DNA of 43,035 bases from Solirubrobacterales bacterium (GTDB lineage Bacteria; Actinomycetota; Thermoleophilia; Solirubrobacterales; Solirubrobacteraceae): assembly GCA_019244745.1 (NCBI GenBank), contig JAFASF010000126.1, positions 1-43,035 of the forward strand, given 5' to 3'. The notes below the pieces were generated by a model. The model did no database searches. It was not told the origin of the DNA and saw only the letters and a list, made by a program, of their open reading frames with translations. The translations under genes were made by a program, and so were the position numbers. The first letter of the stretch is position 1. Every line of letters begins with the position of its first letter. Positions 30,577 through 39,173 of the stretch are shown in pieces.

Positions 30577-32073
30577 ATGACCTCACCGGCGGCCACGGCC
30601 CCGAACCAACTGGAAAGCCGGAGCGATCGCCAGCGCTGGATCGCGCTCGTGGTGCTCTGCGCCGGCTTCTTGATGATCATCCTCGACCAGACGATCGTGA
30701 ACGTCGCCCTGCCGACGATCCAGAACGATCTGCACTTCTCGCAGACGAATCTGGCCTGGGTCGTCAACGCCTACCTGATCGCGTTCGGCGGCCTGCTGCT
30801 GCTCGTCGGGCGACTCGGCGATCTGATCGGACGCAGGCGGATCTTCCTCGTCGGCCTCACCGTCTTCACCGTCGCGTCGCTCGTGTGCGGCCTGTCCTCC
30901 AGCCAGGGCCTGCTCATCGGCGCGCGGTTCGTACAGGGCGCCGGCGGCGCCATGACGGCGGCCGTGATCCTCGGCATGATCGTGACGATGTTCCCGAAGC
31001 CTTCGGAGCAGGCCAAGGCGATCGGCGTCTACAGCTTCGTCGCCGCGGCGGGCGGGGCGCTGGGCCTGTTGCTCGGCGGCGTCCTCACCCAAGGGATCAA
31101 TTGGCACTGGATCTTCTTCGTCAACGTTCCGATCGGGATCGTGACGGGCTTCTTCTCGCTCCGGCTGCTGCCCTCCGATAAGGGGATCGGCCTCAGCGAG
31201 GGCGCGGACCTGCCGGGAGCGGTGCTGCTGGTGAGCGCGTTGATGCTGGCCGTCTACACGATCGTCGAGGCCAGCCACTATGGCTGGGGCTCGGCGCACA
31301 CGCTGGGACTCGGTGCGGTCGCGGTCGGGTTGCTGGCGGCATTCGTCGCGCGCCAAGCTCGGGCGGCGAACCCGCTGATGCCGCTGCGCGTGTTCAGCTC
31401 GCGTACGGTCACGGTGGCGAACCTGATCCAGGCGCTGTTCGTCGCCGGTCTGTTCGGAATGTTCTTCCTCGGCGCGCTCGAGATGCAGCGAGTCCTCCAC
31501 TACGACGCGATAGAGGTCGGCCTTGCCTTCCTGCCCGTCGCACTCGGGATCGCGGCACTGTCGCTCGGCTTCTCGGCGCGGCTGATCATGCGATTCGGCG
31601 CCAAGCCCACGCTGATCGTGGGCACCGCCCTGGCGGTGGCGGGCCTGGTGCTGTTCCGCGACGCGCCGGTGCACGCCCACTACCTCGCCGACCTGCTGCC
31701 GACGATGGTGTTGCTAGGGATCGGGGCCGGGCTGGCCTTCCCGTCCGTGATGACGCTCGCGATGTCGGCGGCGACGCCCGAGGACTCCGGGCTCGCCTCC
31801 GGGATGGTCAACACCACTCAGCAGGTCGGGGGTGCACTCGGGCTTGCGGTGCTGGCGACGCTGGCCACGACCAGGACCAACCACCTGCTGGCGCACGGTG
31901 GCTCGTTCGCCTCCTCGCTGACCAGCGGCTATCACCTCGCGTTCACGATCGGGGCGATTCTGGTGATCGTGGCGCTCGTGCTGGCGGTCGCGGTCCTGCG
32001 CCCCCAGACTGCCGAACCCGCCCAGCACCCGGTCGTGGAGCCCGACCCGGTGTTACTCGAAGAGGCGGCGTAG
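30577..32073 (+). CDS. MFS drug:H+ antiporter, DHA2 (14-TMS) family
   Basis: A 498-residue exporter. TM1 is LVVLCAGFLMIILDQTIVNV, with the DHA2 motif LDQTIVNVALPTI. Motif A is GRLGDLIGRRRIF, motif B ARFVQGAGGAM, and motif C GGALGLLLGGVLTQGINWHW. There are about 14 hydrophobic helices, then a short Pro/Glu tail. CAGGAGG lies 6 nt before the ATG at 30577. Preceded by marR and two palindromic sites, it is likely a regulated multidrug or metabolite pump. The other MFS exporter at 8.8-10.2 kb belongs to the same family but is controlled by the ECF sigma factor instead. Confidence 0.93.
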   Translation: MTSPAATAPNQLESRSDRQRWIALVVLCAGFLMIILDQTIVNVALPTIQNDLHFSQTNLAWVVNAYLIAFGGLLLLVGRLGDLIGRRRIFLVGLTVFTVASLVCGLSSSQGLLIGARFVQGAGGAMTAAVILGMIVTMFPKPSEQAKAIGVYSFVAAAGGALGLLLGGVLTQGINWHWIFFVNVPIGIVTGFFSLRLLPSDKGIGLSEGADLPGAVLLVSALMLAVYTIVEASHYGWGSAHTLGLGAVAVGLLAAFVARQARAANPLMPLRVFSSRTVTVANLIQALFVAGLFGMFFLGALEMQRVLHYDAIEVGLAFLPVALGIAALSLGFSARLIMRFGAKPTLIVGTALAVAGLVLFRDAPVHAHYLADLLPTMVLLGIGAGLAFPSVMTLAMSAATPEDSGLASGMVNTTQQVGGALGLAVLATLATTRTNHLLAHGGSFASSLTSGYHLAFTIGAILVIVALVLAVAVLRPQTAEPAQHPVVEPDPVLLEEAA

Positions 32074-32083
32074 CCCGCCACAT

Positions 32084-32116
32084 CGGCCGCGCCGCTACCG
32101 CCAGGCGGCGCGGCCG
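32084..32116 (+). terminator. Terminator after MFS gene
   Basis: CGGCCGCGCCGC (32084-32095), loop of 9 nt, GCGGCGCGGCCG (32105-32116): a perfect 12-bp stem 11 bp after the MFS stop. It separates the exporter from the decarboxylase operon. Confidence 0.8.
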
Positions 32117-32172
32117 AAGTCCACCCTTTGCCGGGCCGCGCCCGACGATGGAGCCCGTATCGTTGCCGGGGG

Positions 32173-33615
32173 ATGACGACCGAACCGGAGACCGAGCAGG
32201 GCCCGGCGCTTCCGCTCCCGGATCGCGAGCGAGTGCTCGAGCACGCTGAGGAGCTCATCCTCTCCGCCTGGCGCAGCTTCGACCGTTTCCGTCCCCATCA
32301 GCCTCTTCCCGACGACCGGCATCTCGAGCTGCTGAGCGCTCCCGTCCCCACCGCTCCGTCAGACCCGATCGCGGCGCTCGACGCCGCTGCCGACGTGCTC
32401 GACGTCTCGATCGCGCAGACCCGACCGCGCTTCTTCGCCTACATCGGGTCATCGGGCCTGGAGATCGGGGTGCTCGCCGACGCTCTGATGGCCTCACACG
32501 ACGTGAACGTCGCGGTCAGCTCCGGAGCGGCGGACCTGCTCGAGGCCCAGACGGTCCGGTGGGTGGGGCAGTTCGTGGGGTTCGACGACGAGGCCGGCGG
32601 GCTGGTGGCGTCCGGAGGGACGATCTCGAACTTGACCGCCCTGACCGCCGCTCGCGAGCGTGCGATTCCCGGATTCCGCCACGAGGGTGCGGGCGGACGG
32701 CGTATGGCGCTGTACTGCTCGGCCGAGGCCCACTACTCGGTCCGCAGGGCGGCGGAGGTGCTGGGCATCGGTGGAAACCAGGTGCGCGGGATCGAGCTTG
32801 ACTCAGAGCGCCGGATGGCCATCACCGCCTGCGCGCAGGCGATCGACCGAGATCGCCGGGCGGGCATGGTTCCGGTCGCGGTGGTGGCCACCGCGGGGAC
32901 GACGCTGACCGGCGCCGTCGACGACCTCGAGGGATTGGCCGATGCGTGTGCCGAGCGCGACGTGTGGCTGCACGTAGACGGCGCCTACGGGCTGCCCGCT
33001 GCGGCCACCCGGACGGCCGCCCACCTCTTCAAAGGGCTGTCGCGAGCCGACTCCGCGACCGTCGACGCTCACAAGTGGCTCTACGTCCCCAAGGCCTGCA
33101 GCGTCCTGCTGGTGCACGATCTGGCGGCGCTGGAGCACGCCTTCTCGCATCACGAGGGTTACCTGCCTCACGGCGAGCAGCTGCATGCCGTCGACCGCAC
33201 CCTCGAGTACTCCCGCCCGCTGAATGGGTTGAAGCTCTGGCTCGCCTTCACCGTGCACGGCGCCGATGCCATCCGCACCGCCGTCGAGCGCAACCTCCAC
33301 GAGGCCCAGCTGCTCGCGTCGCTGCTCGCTGGAGACGAGCGCTTCGAGCTGTTCGCCGAACCGCAGCTCTCCGCGGTGTGCTTCCGCCGCCGGACCCCCA
33401 CAGGGCTCTCGCCGGACGCGGTCAACGAGGCGCTGGCGCGCGCGGTCGCAGCGGACGGGAGGATCCTGCTCGCGCCCGCCGAGGTCGACGGCCGCATCTG
33501 GCTGCGGGCGTGCTTCGTCAACCACCGCACCACCGACGGGGATGTCTACGCGATCCCGGAGGTCGTGGGAGAGCTGTCGGAGACTATGGCCGGCACGGCC
33601 GAGGTGCGGCGGTGA
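32173..33615 (+). CDS. PLP-dependent group II amino acid decarboxylase
   Basis: A 480-residue decarboxylase of the aromatic-amino-acid/glutamate type. The PLP residues are visible: His187 in AEAHYSVRRAAEVLG (ring stacking), Asp269 in WLHVDGAYG, and the Schiff-base Lys301 in VDAHKWLYVPKACS. The N-terminal segment (PRFFAYIGSSGLEIGVLADA) and SGGTISNLTALTAAR are typical of this family. It converts an L-amino acid to its amine and CO2, probably an aromatic or acidic one. The ATG at 32173 has a G-rich leader. Its stop overlaps the start of an aldehyde dehydrogenase gene (GTGA), so the two are co-translated, linking amine production or use to aldehyde oxidation. Confidence 0.9.
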   Translation: MTTEPETEQGPALPLPDRERVLEHAEELILSAWRSFDRFRPHQPLPDDRHLELLSAPVPTAPSDPIAALDAAADVLDVSIAQTRPRFFAYIGSSGLEIGVLADALMASHDVNVAVSSGAADLLEAQTVRWVGQFVGFDDEAGGLVASGGTISNLTALTAARERAIPGFRHEGAGGRRMALYCSAEAHYSVRRAAEVLGIGGNQVRGIELDSERRMAITACAQAIDRDRRAGMVPVAVVATAGTTLTGAVDDLEGLADACAERDVWLHVDGAYGLPAAATRTAAHLFKGLSRADSATVDAHKWLYVPKACSVLLVHDLAALEHAFSHHEGYLPHGEQLHAVDRTLEYSRPLNGLKLWLAFTVHGADAIRTAVERNLHEAQLLASLLAGDERFELFAEPQLSAVCFRRRTPTGLSPDAVNEALARAVAADGRILLAPAEVDGRIWLRACFVNHRTTDGDVYAIPEVVGELSETMAGTAEVRR

Positions 33616-35132
33616 GTGGGCGGGCGGTCAGCCAGGCGCGCGGCCGGGTCGACGTCGAGGGCGTGAGCGTGCCCCTCGAGCACTTCATCGAGGGCCGGCG
33701 TGTCCGCTCCGAGGAGCGCTTCGAGGTTCGCAGCCCGATCGATTGGGACGGGTGGAAGCTCGCCGACGTCGCGGCCGGCGGGCGGCTCGAGGTCGACGCC
33801 GCTGTCGCCGCCGCCCGCCGCGCATTTCCGGCGTGGGCGGCGATGGGACCGGAAGGACGCCACTCGGTCCTCGCCCGGCTGGCCGATGCGATCGACGCCG
33901 AGGTCCCCGTGCTGGCAAGAGTAGAGACCGTCGACAACGGCTCCCTCTACGAGGCCATGCGCTTGCGCGTCCTGCCGCGCGCCGCCAACAACCTGCGCTT
34001 CTTCGCCGATTACGCCGTCGAGCGCCTCGGGGAGCCGGATCGCACGCTCCCCGGCGGCGAACGCAACCGGGTCCGGTACGACCCCTGCGGGGTGGTGGCG
34101 GTCTCGACGCCATGGAACGCGCCCTTTATGCTCGCGACCTGGCGCGTGGGACCGGCGCTCGCCGCCGGCAACACGGTGGTGCTCAAGCCCCCCGATTGGG
34201 CGCCGCTGACCTGTTCATTGCTCGGCGAAATAGCCAATCAAGCGGGACTGCCGCCCGGGGTCCTGAACATCGTCCACGGCACGGGCATCGGCGCCGGCGC
34301 GCCGCTCACGGGTCATCCCGGAGTCGACCGAGTGGCGTTCACCGGCTCGCCGACGACGGCGCGAATCGTCTACGGCGACGCCGCGCCTAATCTCGTGCCG
34401 GTGTCACTCGAGCTCGGCGGCAAGTCGCCGTTCATCGTGTTCGAGGACGCGGACCTCGACGCGGCCGCGGGCACCGCGAGCTACCAGTACGACAACTCCG
34501 GCCAGGTTTGCCTCGCGGGCACGCGTCTCCTGGTCCAGAGCTCGGTCCTGGACGACTTCCTCGAGCGGTTCAAGGCCCGCGTCGGGGAAATCCGAGTCGG
34601 TGATCCACGCGAGGCGGAGACGACGTACGGACCCCTGATTCACCCGGTCGCGCTCGAGCGGGTGACCGGTCACGTGGAGCGGGCGATCGCCGCCGGCGCG
34701 CAGCTCGCGTTCGGCGGCCACTCGCTCGGCGGCCTGTACTACGCGCCGACCCTGTTCGTCGATGTTCCGAACTCGGCCGAGATTCTTCAGCGCGAGGTGT
34801 TCGGTCCGGTGCTGACGCTCCAGAGCTTCGACGATGAGGCCGAGGCCATCCGGCTGGCGAACGCCACCGAGTACGGCCTCGCCGCCACCGTCTACACCCG
34901 CTCCGAAGCCCGCGCGGACCGGGTCAGCGCGTCGGTCGTGGCGGGCACCGTGTGGGTCAATTGCTTCTATGTCCGCGACCTCGAGACGCCTTTCGGGGGT
35001 GCCCGGCATTCGGGAATAGGGCGCGAGGGCGGCCGCCACTCGTTCGACTTCTACTGCGATGTCAAGACCGTATGCGAGCGCACGGTGCTGTTCACCGGCG
35101 GGGATACCGGGTCCGGCTCGTCAGCTGAATGA
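33612..35132 (+). CDS. NAD(P)-dependent aldehyde dehydrogenase
   Basis: A 506-residue ALDH with full-length architecture. The substrate and cofactor sequences are VVAVSTPWNAPFMLATWRVG, VVLKPPDWAPLTC and FTGSPTTARIVYG. The catalytic Glu267 lies in VSLELGGKSPF and the nucleophile Cys300 in NSGQVCLAGTRLLV. C-terminal motifs REVFGPVLTLQSF and TPFGGARHSGIGREGG are present. It oxidises an aldehyde to an acid; the group resembles semialdehyde dehydrogenases of aromatic degradation (HpaE-like). The start is GTG, sharing GTGA with the decarboxylase stop. The 3' end overlaps the convergent LLM gene by 12 bp. Confidence 0.93.
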   Translation: MSGRAVSQARGRVDVEGVSVPLEHFIEGRRVRSEERFEVRSPIDWDGWKLADVAAGGRLEVDAAVAAARRAFPAWAAMGPEGRHSVLARLADAIDAEVPVLARVETVDNGSLYEAMRLRVLPRAANNLRFFADYAVERLGEPDRTLPGGERNRVRYDPCGVVAVSTPWNAPFMLATWRVGPALAAGNTVVLKPPDWAPLTCSLLGEIANQAGLPPGVLNIVHGTGIGAGAPLTGHPGVDRVAFTGSPTTARIVYGDAAPNLVPVSLELGGKSPFIVFEDADLDAAAGTASYQYDNSGQVCLAGTRLLVQSSVLDDFLERFKARVGEIRVGDPREAETTYGPLIHPVALERVTGHVERAIAAGAQLAFGGHSLGGLYYAPTLFVDVPNSAEILQREVFGPVLTLQSFDDEAEAIRLANATEYGLAATVYTRSEARADRVSASVVAGTVWVNCFYVRDLETPFGGARHSGIGREGGRHSFDFYCDVKTVCERTVLFTGGDTGSGSSAE

Positions 35133-36041
35133 GCCGACCAGCCGCCGGCAAAGCCGTCCAACCTCCGCCGGGTCGTCGGTGAACTGCGAGGGCTTGAAGC
35201 AGATCGTCGTGTAGCCAGCCTCGAGCTGGGCGGGTATGGCCTCGGCGGCCTCATCCAGATCGGCCACGCCTCCTGCGGCCGGGAACCGCCCCCGGATTCC
35301 CCCGACCACCTCGAGCTCGGCGAAGTCGCGCCCGGCATTGCCCATCGCCTCGGCGAGCGGCCGCATCTCTTCCGCCGTCGGCTGACCAAACGGATGAAAG
35401 CCGTGGCCATAGGCGACCAGGCGCCGGATGATCCACGGCCCAACCGAGCTCCCGCCGAACCACAGCCGGGGTCCGTGCGGCCGGAAGGGCTTCGGCTCGA
35501 GGTACACGTCGTGGAACCGGTAGTGGCGCCCCTCGAAGCCGGCCGGCGTGTGAAGCCACAGCTCTCTCCAGGCGCTCAGGTGCTCGTCGAGGAGCTCTCC
35601 GCGGCGCTCGAACGGCACCCCCAGCGCGTCGTACTCCTCGCGATGCCAGCTCACGGTGGGCTGGACGACCAAGCGCCCGTCGGACAGGAGATCGAGCGTG
35701 GCCAGCTGGTGCGCCAGCAACAGCGGATGGCGAAGGGGCGCGATGATCGCCGCCCCGACCAGTCGCAAGGTGCTCGTCGCCGCGGCGATCGCGGCCATCA
35801 ACACGATCGAGTCCGGCCATGGCGTCGCCGGGTCCTGGTTGCCCGGCGCCGCGTAGTCGCGCGGGTTAGCGGGTCGGCCTCGGGCGCCGGCGCTCGCTCC
35901 GAGCACGACGTGCTCGCTGAGCATCACGCCGTCGATGCCCGCGGCCTCGGCATCCTGGGCGATCCTGACGAGCGCCCGCAGGTCGCGCGGGGAGGTCATC
36001 GTCCAGTTCTCGCTGAGGACGAGTACGAACCGGGGTGGCAT
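35121..36041 (-). CDS. LLM-class flavin-dependent oxidoreductase
   Basis: A 306-residue luciferase-like TIM-barrel protein, likely F420-dependent by its subgroup (short, with ELWLHTPAGFEGRHYRF near the middle). Visible features are GIDGVMLSEHVVLGA, the TSTLRLVGAAIIAPLRHPLL core, ATLDLLSDGRLVVQPTVSWH, the EYDALGVPFERRGELLDEHL helix and PRLWFGGSS. Members reduce or monooxygenate diverse substrates. The ATG at 36041 starts the recognisable domain. It lies 38 bp downstream of the cytochrome P450 on the same strand, so the two are probably one operon acting on the same compound. Confidence 0.9.
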   Translation of the reverse strand: MPPRFVLVLSENWTMTSPRDLRALVRIAQDAEAAGIDGVMLSEHVVLGASAGARGRPANPRDYAAPGNQDPATPWPDSIVLMAAIAAATSTLRLVGAAIIAPLRHPLLLAHQLATLDLLSDGRLVVQPTVSWHREEYDALGVPFERRGELLDEHLSAWRELWLHTPAGFEGRHYRFHDVYLEPKPFRPHGPRLWFGGSSVGPWIIRRLVAYGHGFHPFGQPTAEEMRPLAEAMGNAGRDFAELEVVGGIRGRFPAAGGVADLDEAAEAIPAQLEAGYTTICFKPSQFTDDPAEVGRLCRRLVGSFS

Positions 36042-36079
36042 CTTGGGCGGGCTCGCGGGCGCGATCTCGAGGGCTCGTG

Positions 36080-37339
36080 CTAGTCGGGTGCGACCGCGAT
36101 TGGCAGGTGCCTCAGTCCGTTGGCGAAGTTCGAACGCAGCCGCACCGGATCGCCGGCGAGCTCGATCCGCGCCACCCGGGAGACCAGCTCCTCGAGGTAC
36201 ACCCGCACTTCGAGCCGCGCGAGGTGAGCGCCGAGGCAGTGGTGTGGCCCTCCCCGCCCGAACGTGAGCTGGTCGGTGGGGTTGCGCCCGATGTCGAGGC
36301 GATGGGGATCGGGATAGTGCTCGGGATCGCGGTTGGCGGCTGCGAACCACACCACGACCTTGTCGCCGGCGGCGATCTCGGTGCTCCGCACCGTCACCGC
36401 CTTGGTCGCGGTGCGCCGGAAGAACCACACCGGCGAGGAGTAGCGCAGCAGCTCCTCGACCGCGGACGGGATCAGGGTCGGGTCGGCCCGCAGTCGTGCG
36501 TACTGGTCGGGGTTGCGGGCCAGGGCCAGGGTGCCGAGGCTGATCGCCTGCCGGGTGGTCTCGTTGCCGGCGACGATCAGGAGGGCGAACGTGTTGTCGA
36601 GGTCGCGCTGGGACAGCGGCTGGCCCTCGATCTCCGCGCGGGCCAGCAGCGTGAGGACGTCATCGCGCGGGCAGGCGCGCCGGTCGGCGTAGAAAGCCCG
36701 CCCGATCTGGCACATCTCGTCGGCCCAGGGCGAGCCGAACGGCTTGTAGCGATCCTCCTCGCGCTCGGCCGCGAACGCCAGCTCGCCCACGAGCGCTGGG
36801 TCGGTGTCGACGAGCAGACGGTCTCCGAGCTCGATCAGGTGAGGGAGGATCTCCTCGGGCAGGCCCAGCACGTGGGCCAGGACCCGGATCGGGATCGGCG
36901 CCGCGAGCTCGCGCGCGAGGTCGAACGACCCCGTCGGCAGCGTACGCTCGAGCAGGTTCGTGATCAGCGCGCGGAGCCACTCCTCGTAGCGGCCGACCGC
37001 GCCCGGCGTGAAGTTCGTGGAGATCAGCCGCCGGTAGCGGCCGTGCTTGGGAGGGTCAAACTCGAGAAAGTTTCGCCGAGCGTCGAGGACATCCTCGGGC
37101 AGGTCCTCGATCGTCGCCGCGCCGCCGACCTCGGAAGAGAACGTCTTGGGATCGCGCAGCACCGCGAGGACGTCGTCGTACTTGGTCAGCGCCCAGAACC
37201 CGCGACCCTCGGGCTCGGGGTGGAAATAGACCGGCGCCTCGCGCTGGAGGCGATCGAACACCTCCCACGGCTCGTGGTCGGCGAACAGGTCGTGGTCGAG
37301 GAGATCGACCGAGGTGAGGTCCGCCGCGCTCGCTCCCAT
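36080..37339 (-). CDS. Cytochrome P450
   Basis: A 419-residue soluble bacterial P450. The I-helix oxygen-activation motif is AGNETT (257-262), the K-helix ExxR is Glu296-Arg299 in EELLR, and the heme loop FGRGGPHHCLG has the thiolate Cys368. The C-helix region PKHGRYRRLISTNF is typical. It resembles mycobacterial CYP124/125/142-like enzymes that oxidise sterol side chains or branched lipids, but the substrate cannot be fixed from sequence alone. The ATG at 37339 has a poor ribosome-binding site; the longer upstream reading enters a repeat array and is rejected. Electron partners may include the ferredoxin reductase at 26.5 kb. Next to it is an LLM oxidoreductase. Confidence 0.92.
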   Translation of the reverse strand: MGASAADLTSVDLLDHDLFADHEPWEVFDRLQREAPVYFHPEPEGRGFWALTKYDDVLAVLRDPKTFSSEVGGAATIEDLPEDVLDARRNFLEFDPPKHGRYRRLISTNFTPGAVGRYEEWLRALITNLLERTLPTGSFDLARELAAPIPIRVLAHVLGLPEEILPHLIELGDRLLVDTDPALVGELAFAAEREEDRYKPFGSPWADEMCQIGRAFYADRRACPRDDVLTLLARAEIEGQPLSQRDLDNTFALLIVAGNETTRQAISLGTLALARNPDQYARLRADPTLIPSAVEELLRYSSPVWFFRRTATKAVTVRSTEIAAGDKVVVWFAAANRDPEHYPDPHRLDIGRNPTDQLTFGRGGPHHCLGAHLARLEVRVYLEELVSRVARIELAGDPVRLRSNFANGLRHLPIAVAPD

Positions 37340-37401
37340 TCCCGGGGGAGCGTACCACGCTGTGCGTAATGTATCCAAAAGTGCTTTATACGCGCCGTGC
37401 C

Positions 37402-37512
37402 AGCGGACCTGGTCGCTCGAATGGGCGCTATATGACCCCTTCGAGCGACCACGTCCGCGCGACTTCGATCCGACCACGTCCGCTCGACTTCGAGCGACCA
37501 CGTCCGCTCGCG
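37402..37512. repeat. Direct and inverted 24-bp repeats between P450 and permease
   Basis: Three direct units begin at 37440, 37464 and 37489, each containing CGACCACGTCCGC, spaced 24-25 bp. A fourth copy is inverted at 37402-37421 (AGCGGACCTGGTCGCTCGAA), so it can pair with any of the direct units at 18-19 of 20 positions, with an 18-nt loop to the nearest. The array fills the gap of the divergent genes. It could be a regulator array, an RNA structure or a decayed mobile-element end. Confidence 0.85.
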
Positions 37513-37521
37513 CTGCTCGCC

Positions 37522-37555
37522 TTGACTCCTCCGGCAGCGTATGAGTAATGTATCC
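37522..37555 (+). promoter_or_regulatory. Permease promoter with duplicated element
   Basis: TTGACT (37522-37527), an 18-bp spacer and TAATGT (37546-37551) form a reasonable promoter about 35 nt before the permease ATG. The -10 lies inside GTAATGTATCC (37545-37555), which is repeated exactly at 37366-37376, only 27 bp upstream of the P450 start codon on the other strand. A shared regulator for both genes is possible. Confidence 0.5.
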
Positions 37556-37586
37556 GAAACGTCGGACCGGGTGGTAAGGAGAGGCA

Positions 37587-39110
37587 ATGGCAACTGAGGC
37601 TGTCGGCGGATCGGCAGGCGCGCTCGGCGGAGCGTCACGTGAGCACCTGGGGGCGGCGCACCTGACCACCACGCACGCGATCGGCCAGGCGCTGGCAATC
37701 GGGCCGATCTTCTCGGTGGGCCTGGTGAGCGGGTTGGTCGCGCACGTGGCGGGCTACTCGACCCCGATCTCGATCCTCCTCGGTTGCATTGGATCGCTGG
37801 GACTCGGCTACGTGATCGCGATCTATGCCCGTCGCTATGCCGGCGCCGGCGCGATCTTCGAGTATCTCTCTCAGGCCGTTCACAACTCGTTCGGGATCTT
37901 CTCCGCCGGCGTGTACTTCCTCGGCACGCTGTTCCTCGGGGCCGGCGGGATCTACATCGGGCTGGGGTTTCTCATCCAGGGGTTCTTTCAGACCCACATC
38001 CACACCACGATCCCGTGGTGGACGGGCGGCGCCGTCTGCCTGGCGATCGCGTTCCTGCTCAACCACTTCGGGGTGCGGCTGGCGATTCGCGGGGTCCTGA
38101 CCCTTGCCTGCGTGTCGACGATCCCGTTCCTGATCCTCGCGGTGGTGATCATCGCCAAGGGCGGCGTCGGCGGGAACACCCTGAGCGTGTTCAACCCGAA
38201 CGTGACCTCGTGGAACACGGTGTTCAACGGGATCCTGTTCGCGGTGACGCTGTTCATCGGGTTCGAGGCGGCGGCGTCGATCGCCGAGGAGACCGAGAAC
38301 CCGCGCAAGTCGATCCCGATCGCGGTCGTCGGCGCCGTGGCGCTCAGCGCGGCGCTCTACCTGCTCGTCACCTACGCCGCGACGATCGGCTTCGGCAAGG
38401 CCGCGCTGGCCAAGGACGCCTGGTTCTCCGCCCCCAGTCCGATGGGAGTGCTCGCCACCACCTACGTCGGCAAATGGCTGAGCGTGCTGATCGATCTCGT
38501 GATCATCTTCGCCGCGCTGTCGCTCGGCATCGCGATCATGGTGACGGCCTCGCGGATCATCTTCGCGCTCGGCCGCGACGGGCTGCTCCCCAAGGTCGCC
38601 GCACGGACCTCGCGCTACGACACGCCGGTCGTCGGCAACCTTGTGATCGTCGTCTGGAGCGCGGCGCTGCTCGTGTGGGCGGGGACCACCAACTACGGCA
38701 AGACGGTCCCGCTGCCCAACCCGATCGAGGCGTTCAACATCACCACGGCGGCGGGGAGCTATCTCGTCGAGCTGATCTATGTGTTCCTCGCGATCTTCGC
38801 GCTGAAGCTGCTGTGGGACAGCCGCCACGACGAACGCGGCCTGTGGTGGAAGGTGATCGCGGTGCTGCTCGGCCTGGCGACGCCGATCCTCGCGTTCAAG
38901 GGCGCGCTCGATCCGTTTCCGACCTTCCCCAACAACCGCGGCGTGTTCTTCGCGATCGGGTGCATCGTGCTCTCGGCGGTCTGGTACGGGATCCTCCACT
39001 TCACGCGTCCGCGGCAGGTGCGCCTCGCCGCTCGCCACGCCGTCGAGCACGAGGGGGTGCCGGCGCTCGACGAGCCGATCCCGCTGCCCGCCGACGCCGG
39101 CTCAAGCTGA
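37587..39110 (+). CDS. APC-family amino acid/amine permease
   Basis: A 507-residue membrane transporter of the amino-acid/polyamine/organocation superfamily. It starts LGAAHLTTTHAIGQALAIGP and has about 12 hydrophobic helices, including VAHVAGYSTPISILLGCIGS, FGVRLAIRGVLTLACVSTIP and the family-typical FIGFEAAASIAEETENPRKS at about residue 222-241 (TM6 region: GFE-A-EE-NP). It imports amino acids or amines with protons. AAGGAGAGG precedes the ATG. Neighbours on both sides encode a decarboxylase, ALDH, P450 and a gamma-glutamyl ligase-like enzyme, so its substrate is probably the compound these enzymes process. Confidence 0.92.
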   Translation: MATEAVGGSAGALGGASREHLGAAHLTTTHAIGQALAIGPIFSVGLVSGLVAHVAGYSTPISILLGCIGSLGLGYVIAIYARRYAGAGAIFEYLSQAVHNSFGIFSAGVYFLGTLFLGAGGIYIGLGFLIQGFFQTHIHTTIPWWTGGAVCLAIAFLLNHFGVRLAIRGVLTLACVSTIPFLILAVVIIAKGGVGGNTLSVFNPNVTSWNTVFNGILFAVTLFIGFEAAASIAEETENPRKSIPIAVVGAVALSAALYLLVTYAATIGFGKAALAKDAWFSAPSPMGVLATTYVGKWLSVLIDLVIIFAALSLGIAIMVTASRIIFALGRDGLLPKVAARTSRYDTPVVGNLVIVVWSAALLVWAGTTNYGKTVPLPNPIEAFNITTAAGSYLVELIYVFLAIFALKLLWDSRHDERGLWWKVIAVLLGLATPILAFKGALDPFPTFPNNRGVFFAIGCIVLSAVWYGILHFTRPRQVRLAARHAVEHEGVPALDEPIPLPADAGSS

Positions 39111-39173
39111 GCCGCGCGGTCGTCTCCTAGCCGCGCCGCGCGGTCGTCTCCCAACCGCGCCGCGCGGTCGTCT
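39111..39173. repeat. Three 24-bp tandem repeats between convergent genes
   Basis: GCCGCGCGGTCGTCT recurs exactly at 39111, 39135 and 39159, period 24 bp, filling the whole 61-bp gap between the permease stop and the flavin-reductase stop. Each unit contains the self-complementary CCGCGCGG. It might act as a bidirectional terminator or be an expanded spacer. Confidence 0.9.

Noticed and set aside
32946-33611. Upstream extension of the aldehyde dehydrogenase frame by over 200 codons
   Set aside because: The extension overlaps the decarboxylase gene in another frame, is Arg/Ala-rich and shows no domain. The GTG at 33612 fits the family N-terminus.
37340-37672. N-terminal extension of the P450 by about 110 residues
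   Set aside because: The extra residues are encoded by the intergenic repeat array and the start of the divergent permease; P450s of this class begin near the ATG at 37339.
37635-39050. Long minus-strand open frame opposite the permease
   Set aside because: Composition is dominated by Arg, Asp, Glu and His with no domain, while the plus strand encodes an obvious APC permease.
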